A DNA stretch of 10,070 nt from JAWWBN01 sp033720955 (GTDB lineage: Bacteria > Acidobacteriota > Thermoanaerobaculia > Multivoradales > JAHEKO01), in contig JAWWBN010000138.1 in NCBI GenBank assembly GCA_033720955.1, positions 1 to 10,070 on the forward strand, read 5' to 3'. Below the pieces are notes generated by a model. It saw only the letters and a program-made list of their open reading frames with translations, ran no database searches and was not told the DNA's origin. Positions 6,726-10,070 of this stretch are shown in pieces. A program made the translations under genes and the position numbers. Every line of letters starts with the position of its first letter. The stretch's first letter is position 1.

Positions 6726-8219
6726 CTAGACCAGCTCGTCTCCGTCGCGGCGCCGGCGCCGGCTCTTGAGGAGCTGGAACTTGACCATCTCGCGGTAGGT
6801 CACCCGGCTGTCCAGGTCGTGGCGGGCCAGCTTCAGGTGCTGGTGCAGGCCCTCCAGGGCGAGCTCGGCGGCCAGCGCCGGCGGGCGGTGCTCGCCGGAG
6901 ACCGGCGCCGCGACCTCCATGAGCCCCGGCACCGAGGCCAGGGCCGCCTCGTGCTCGGCCTCGGACTGCTCGTCAGAGAGCACCAGCTCGTTCCCCTCGG
7001 CGAACCAGCGCACGATCTCGGCGTAGGGGCCGGTGTCGTCCTCGCCGCCGCTGCCCACCTCGCGTCCGACCTCCGGGAAGAGCTCGTCGAAGAGCTTGCG
7101 AACCGCGGCGCCGATGATCTGCCGCGCCACCAGCTCGATTCCCTTCTGCTCGCCCTCGTACACCATCTCCACCTTGCCGGTGATCGCCGGCAGGAGCATG
7201 TTCAGGTCGCAGAGACGGGCCACGGTGGGGCGGTCGCCGGTGGCGAGCGCCCGCCGCTCCAGGTTGGAGGTCAGGAGCTCGCGGGCGGCGATCGACAGCC
7301 GCGCGCTCACCCCGGAGGCCTGGTCCACCAGCTCCGACTCTCTCGCCGCGGCGGTGATCTCCTCGACCAGCCGGGCCAGATCGGGCGGCACCACGACCTC
7401 GGCCTCGGGGCGGTCCAGCCACGCCTCCTGCTCGGTGATCCGCCGCGCCACCTCGACGTCGGTGGGGTAGTGGGTGAGGATCTGCGACGAGATGCGGTCC
7501 TTGAGCGGGGTGATGATGCTGCCGCGGTTGGTGTAGTCCTCCGGGTTGGCCGAGAACACCATCAGGAGGTCCAGGGGGACGCGCACCGGGAAGCCGCGGA
7601 TCTGGAGGTCGCGCTCTTCGAGGATGTTGAGCAGCCCCACCTGGATCCGCGGCGCCAGGTCGGGGATCTCGTTGATGGCGAAGATGCCCCGATTGGTGCG
7701 CGGGATGATGCCGAAGTGGATCACCTCGGGGTCGGCGAAGGTGAGCCGGCGGTTGGCCGCCTTGATGGGGTCGATGTCCCCCAGCAGGTCGGAGATGGAG
7801 ACGTCGGGGGTGGCGAGCTTCTCGCTGTAGCGCGCCTCCCGCCCCAGCCACTCGATCTCGGCGTCGTCCCCCTGCTCGGCCACGGTGCGCTGGCCGGCGG
7901 TGGACACCGGGTCGAGCGGGTCGTCGTTGAGCTCGCTGCCGGCGAGCACGGGGATGGCGTCGTCGAGCAGGTCCACCAGCGAGCGCAGCAGCCGCGTCTT
8001 GGCCTGGCCGCGCAGGCCCAGCAGGATGAAGTCGTGGCGCGCCAGGAGGGCGTTGACGATGCCCGGGATGACGGTGCGCTCGTAACCCAGGACGCCGGGG
8101 AAGAGACGCTCGCCGGCGGCGAGCTGCTCCCGCAGGTTGGCGCGGATCTCCTGCTTGACGGTCCGCGAGCGGTAGCCGGCCGCCTTGAGGGCGCCGAGGG
8201 TCCGCGGTCGATCGCTCAT
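6726..8219 (-). CDS. MoxR/ChlI-like AAA+ ATPase
   Basis: This is a 497-residue ATPase of the magnesium-chelatase subunit I/MoxR type. Walker A is GLRGQAKT (68-75). The Walker B region is GIFAINEIPDL (178-188), where the usual Asp is Asn183, followed by the catalytic Glu184. Sensor 1 is probably Asn225 in SANPED, an arginine finger may be R242 in KDRIS, and GVSARL (303-308) fits sensor 2. Residues 393-435 are acidic and low in complexity, and the end carries a basic patch (KSRRRRRDGDELV). Together with the adjacent VWA protein it probably forms a hexameric remodelling or chaperone machine. No other magnesium chelatase subunit is present, so a role in chlorophyll or cobalamin synthesis is unlikely. 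The ATG lies 4 bases after the trxB stop with no strong Shine-Dalgarno, suggesting translational coupling. Confidence 0.9.
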   Translation of the reverse strand: MSDRPRTLGALKAAGYRSRTVKQEIRANLREQLAAGERLFPGVLGYERTVIPGIVNALLARHDFILLGLRGQAKTRLLRSLVDLLDDAIPVLAGSELNDDPLDPVSTAGQRTVAEQGDDAEIEWLGREARYSEKLATPDVSISDLLGDIDPIKAANRRLTFADPEVIHFGIIPRTNRGIFAINEIPDLAPRIQVGLLNILEERDLQIRGFPVRVPLDLLMVFSANPEDYTNRGSIITPLKDRISSQILTHYPTDVEVARRITEQEAWLDRPEAEVVVPPDLARLVEEITAAARESELVDQASGVSARLSIAARELLTSNLERRALATGDRPTVARLCDLNMLLPAITGKVEMVYEGEQKGIELVARQIIGAAVRKLFDELFPEVGREVGSGGEDDTGPYAEIVRWFAEGNELVLSDEQSEAEHEAALASVPGLMEVAAPVSGEHRPPALAAELALEGLHQHLKLARHDLDSRVTYREMVKFQLLKSRRRRRDGDELV

Positions 8220-8223
8220 CGGC

Positions 8224-9180
8224 TCAACCGTGCCGCGCTTCGAGCCAGCGCTCGGCGTCCATGGCCGCCTTGCAGCCCATGCCGGCGGCGGTCACCGCCT
8301 GTCGGTAGCTGGGGTCCACCACGTCACCGCAGGCGAAGACGCCATCCACGGCCGTGCGGCTGGTGGGCTCTTCGACCAGCTCGAGATAGCCCCGCTCGTC
8401 CATGGGCAGCGAGCCGGCCAGGAAGTCGGTGTTGGGCTTGTGGCCGATGGCGATGAAGACGCCCTGGCAGGGGTACTCGGAGGTCTCCCCGGTCACCGTG
8501 TCCCGCAGCCTGACGGCGTGCACCCCGTCGTCGCGGCTGCCCAGCACCTCCTCGACGACGGCGTTCCAGACCCAGGCGATCTTCTCGTTGCGGAGGGCCC
8601 GATCCTGCATGATCTTGGAGGCCCGCAGCTCGTCGCGCCGGTGGATGACGGTGACCTTGGTGGCGAACCTGGTGAGGTAGGTCGCCTCCTCCATGGCGGT
8701 GTCGCCGCCGCCCACCACCACCAGCTCCTTCCCCTTGAAGAAGAAGCCGTCGCAGGTGGCGCAGGCCGAGACGCCGTAGCCGAGAAGCTCCTGCTCGGAC
8801 TCGAGCCCCAGGTACTTGGCGCTCGCCCCCGTCGCGACGATGAGCGCCTCCGCCCGGTACTCGCCCTCGTCGGTCGTCACGCCGAAGGGGGAGGCATCGA
8901 GCTCCACCGACTCGACCTGCTCGAAGCGGCAGACGGCACCGAAGCGCCGCGCCTGCTCGCGCATCCGGTCCATCAGCTCCGGTCCCATGATGCCGTCGGG
9001 GAAGCCGGGGTAGTTCTCCACGTCGGTGGTGATGGTGAGCTGCCCGCCCGGCTGGTTGCCCTCCAGGACCAGCGGCGCCAGGCCGGCACGGGCCGCGTAG
9101 AGCGCCGCGGTGAGACCGGCGGGGCCGGAGCCGAGGATCACGACCTGGTGCACGTTCCTCTCGCTCTCGCTCTCTGACAT
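8224..9180 (-). CDS. trxB: thioredoxin reductase TrxB
   Basis: This 318-residue FAD enzyme passes electrons from NADPH to thioredoxin in the cytoplasm. In order: FAD-binding GSGPAG (17-22), the redox-active CATC disulfide (C140 and C143), the NADPH-binding GGGDTA (157-162), HRRDELRASK (180-189) for the NADPH 2'-phosphate, and the second FAD motif FACGDV (282-287). Length and order match low-molecular-weight bacterial TrxB. The start is ATG 9180, not the longer in-frame start at 9264, because a strong AGGAGAGG lies just before it and the extension carries no domain. It is the first gene of an operon with the AAA+ ATPase and the VWA protein; no thioredoxin gene is in view. The ferritin gene is divergent, 107 bases away. 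Confidence 0.97.
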   Translation of the reverse strand: MSESESERNVHQVVILGSGPAGLTAALYAARAGLAPLVLEGNQPGGQLTITTDVENYPGFPDGIMGPELMDRMREQARRFGAVCRFEQVESVELDASPFGVTTDEGEYRAEALIVATGASAKYLGLESEQELLGYGVSACATCDGFFFKGKELVVVGGGDTAMEEATYLTRFATKVTVIHRRDELRASKIMQDRALRNEKIAWVWNAVVEEVLGSRDDGVHAVRLRDTVTGETSEYPCQGVFIAIGHKPNTDFLAGSLPMDERGYLELVEEPTSRTAVDGVFACGDVVDPSYRQAVTAAGMGCKAAMDAERWLEARHG

Positions 9181-9183
9181 CGG

Positions 9184-9191
9184 CCTCTCCT
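9184..9191 (-). promoter_or_regulatory. ribosome binding site of trxB
   Basis: Read on the minus strand this is AGGAGAGG, ending 3 bases before ATG 9180, with its AGGAG core 6 bases away. It is the strongest Shine-Dalgarno sequence in the window and fixes the trxB start. Confidence 0.7.
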
Positions 9192-9231
9192 GGGTGGGGT
9201 TCGGGCCGCCGGGAGGGCCGGCGGGGTGCGC

Positions 9232-9238
9232 TACTATA
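9232..9238. promoter_or_regulatory. overlapping divergent -10-like boxes between trxB and ferritin
   Basis: The plus strand carries TACTAT (9232-9237) and the minus strand TATAGT (9233-9238), each a five- or four-of-six match to a sigma-70 -10 box. They imply start sites near 9244 for ferritin (leader about 44 bases) and near 9226 for trxB (leader about 46 bases). No good -35 is visible on either strand. The short AT-rich patch stands out in otherwise GC-rich DNA. Because the boxes overlap, the two promoters should compete or be co-controlled; no Fur or OxyR site can be supported. Confidence 0.4.
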
Positions 9239-9276
9239 CCAGCGGCCCGGCGCCCACCCTTCACCTCCGCCGGGCC

Positions 9277-9281
9277 GGGAG
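9277..9281 (+). promoter_or_regulatory. ribosome binding site of the ferritin gene
   Basis: GGGAG lies 6 bases before ATG 9288, a normal spacing that supports this start. Confidence 0.5.
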
Positions 9282-9287
9282 ACCCTC

Positions 9288-9803
9288 ATGAAGCTCAGTG
9301 AAGAACTCAAGGACGCCCTCAACGCCCAGATCGGCCACGAGCTGGGCGCCTCCCACCAGTATCTCGCCATCGCGGCCCATTTCGACGCCGCCGGCCTGGC
9401 CGGGCTGGCGCGCTTCTTCTACCGCCAGTCGGACGAGGAGCGCGACCACGCCATGAAGTTTCTGCACTTCGTGGTGGACAGCGACGGCGCGCGGGCCATC
9501 CCCGAGGGGCCGGCGCCGCGGCCGCGGTTCGGCACCGCCGCGGAGGCCGTCGGCGCGGCCCTGGAGTGGGAGCAGGAGGTGACCCGGCAGATCTACGCCC
9601 TGGTGGCGATCGCCCGCGAGGACGGCAACCTCATCGCGCAGCGCTTCCTCGACTGGTTCGTGGACGAGCAGTTCGAGGAGGTGACCACGATGAGCGAGCT
9701 CCTGCAGGTGGTCGAGCGGGCCGGCGAGGACCGGCTCTTCGTGGTCGAGGAGTACCTCGAGCGCGAGGGCAAGCTGCCGCCGCCGTCGCCTCCCGAGGAG
9801 TGA
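9288..9803 (+). CDS. ftnA: bacterial non-heme ferritin (FtnA-like)
   Basis: This 171-residue four-helix protein should assemble into a 24-subunit cage that oxidises Fe(II) and stores Fe(III) mineral in the cytoplasm. The ferroxidase residues line up with E. coli FtnA with an offset of one: E18, E51 and H54 (E17, E50, H53), E95 (E94) and Q128 (Q127). Acidic residues E50, E127, E130 and E131 could form the third iron site. No Met in the bacterioferritin heme position is apparent, so a heme-free ferritin is the better call. The last ten residues are rich in Pro and Glu (KLPPPSPPEE), a short flexible tail beyond the usual helix. The gene is divergent from trxB and shares its control region, and it converges on the YdcH-like gene. 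Confidence 0.93.
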   Translation: MKLSEELKDALNAQIGHELGASHQYLAIAAHFDAAGLAGLARFFYRQSDEERDHAMKFLHFVVDSDGARAIPEGPAPRPRFGTAAEAVGAALEWEQEVTRQIYALVAIAREDGNLIAQRFLDWFVDEQFEEVTTMSELLQVVERAGEDRLFVVEEYLEREGKLPPPSPPEE

Positions 9804-9834
9804 GCCGCGCCGCCCTGCGGCGGCGGAGGGCTCA
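9801..9834. terminator. hairpin closed by two convergent stop codons
   Basis: TGAGCC (9801-9806) pairs with GGCTCA (9829-9834), and an inner stem pairs CCGCC (9810-9814) with GGCGG (9819-9823) around a four-base loop, extended by two further pairs. The first three bases are the ferritin stop codon and the last three, on the other strand, are the stop codon of the YdcH-like gene. No T-tract follows on either side. The symmetry makes a bidirectional terminator or transcript-end stabiliser likely. Confidence 0.55.
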
Positions 9835-10068
9835 GACCGGGACCTGCTGCTCGCGGTGTGCGCGCAGGATCGCTTCCATCCGGTCCTTCAGACGCAGCTT
9901 CTGGAGCTTGATCTGCTTCTCCTCCTGCTCGTCGCGCTGCGACAGCAGATCGGCGTGGACGAGCTGCTCGAGCCGCCGCTCGAGGGCCTGGTGCTCCTCG
10001 TGCAGGCGGCGGAACTCGTCGTCCGTCGCGATCAACTCCTGCTTGAGCTGCGTCTCCGGGTCCTGCAT
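9832..10068 (-). CDS. YdcH/DUF465-family small coiled-coil protein
   Basis: This 78-residue, highly charged helical protein has the pattern of the YdcH (DUF465) family: DEFRRLHEEHQALERRLEQL at 17-36, a short break, then LSQRDEQEEKQIKLQKLRLK at 42-61 and DRMEAILR at 62-69. The two helices probably form an antiparallel coiled-coil hairpin. The molecular function of the family is unknown to me. ATG 10068 is two bases from the window edge, so its Shine-Dalgarno cannot be seen and a longer start outside the window is possible. The normal family length is about 70-80 residues, so this start is plausible. It converges on the ferritin gene and shares its terminator hairpin. Confidence 0.82.
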   Translation of the reverse strand: MQDPETQLKQELIATDDEFRRLHEEHQALERRLEQLVHADLLSQRDEQEEKQIKLQKLRLKDRMEAILRAHREQQVPV

Positions 10069-10070
10069 AC

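Noticed and set aside
5979..8456. Plus-strand open frame of 825 codons
   Set aside because: It is antisense to the VWA, AAA+ and trxB genes, has a low-complexity Val/Gly/His/Leu composition, and all recognised motifs are on the other strand.
9181..9264. Longer start for trxB
   Set aside because: The extra 28 residues have no domain, would run over the -10-like boxes, and ATG 9180 has a strong Shine-Dalgarno.

Overview
The window is very GC-rich, dense chromosomal DNA from a Gram-negative (diderm) bacterium. Two genes begin with clear lipoprotein signal peptides, and one of them is a lysM-bearing MltD-type lytic transglycosylase, which needs a periplasm. I see no tRNA, rRNA, insertion sequence, phage gene or CRISPR array. 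The lineage cannot be fixed from this stretch. The style of the MltD homologue, the YdcH-type small protein and the AAA/VWA gene pair would fit Acidobacteriota, a high-GC proteobacterium or a similar group, but this is inference only.

Layout. The left part reads on the plus strand: the tail of a membrane protein (2-196), an M48 zinc-metalloprotease lipoprotein (260-1720), an MltD-like lytic transglycosylase lipoprotein with three LysM repeats (1773-3521), a gene-poor gap of 270 bases, and a secreted protein with a zinc-protease HEIGH motif from a family I cannot name (3792-5525). A hairpin at 5526-5561 separates this block from a convergent minus-strand operon. In transcription order the operon is thioredoxin reductase trxB (9180 to 8224), a MoxR/ChlI-like AAA+ ATPase (8219 to 6726) and a VWA-domain protein (6701 to 5613), with gaps of 4 and 24 bases. 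Divergent from trxB is a non-heme ferritin (9288-9803). It converges on a YdcH/DUF465-type coiled-coil protein (10068 to 9832), and the two stop codons form the base of a shared hairpin.

How the genes fit together. The left block concerns the cell envelope: outer-membrane protein quality control (M48), peptidoglycan cleavage (MltD) and a secreted protease. The right block combines thiol redox (TrxB) and iron storage (ferritin) with an AAA+/VWA pair of the kind that acts as a chaperone or remodelling machine for protein or metal-centre maturation. The trxB and ferritin genes share a 107-base divergent control region with overlapping -10-like boxes on opposite strands.

The most unusual points are: the AAA+ ATPase has Asn where the Walker B Asp normally sits; the secreted zincin has no canonical third zinc ligand right after its HExxH; the MltD homologue has a TACAAT box 8 bases before its ATG and no Shine-Dalgarno, suggesting leaderless translation; and the ferritin/YdcH terminator has its stem closed by the two stop codons.
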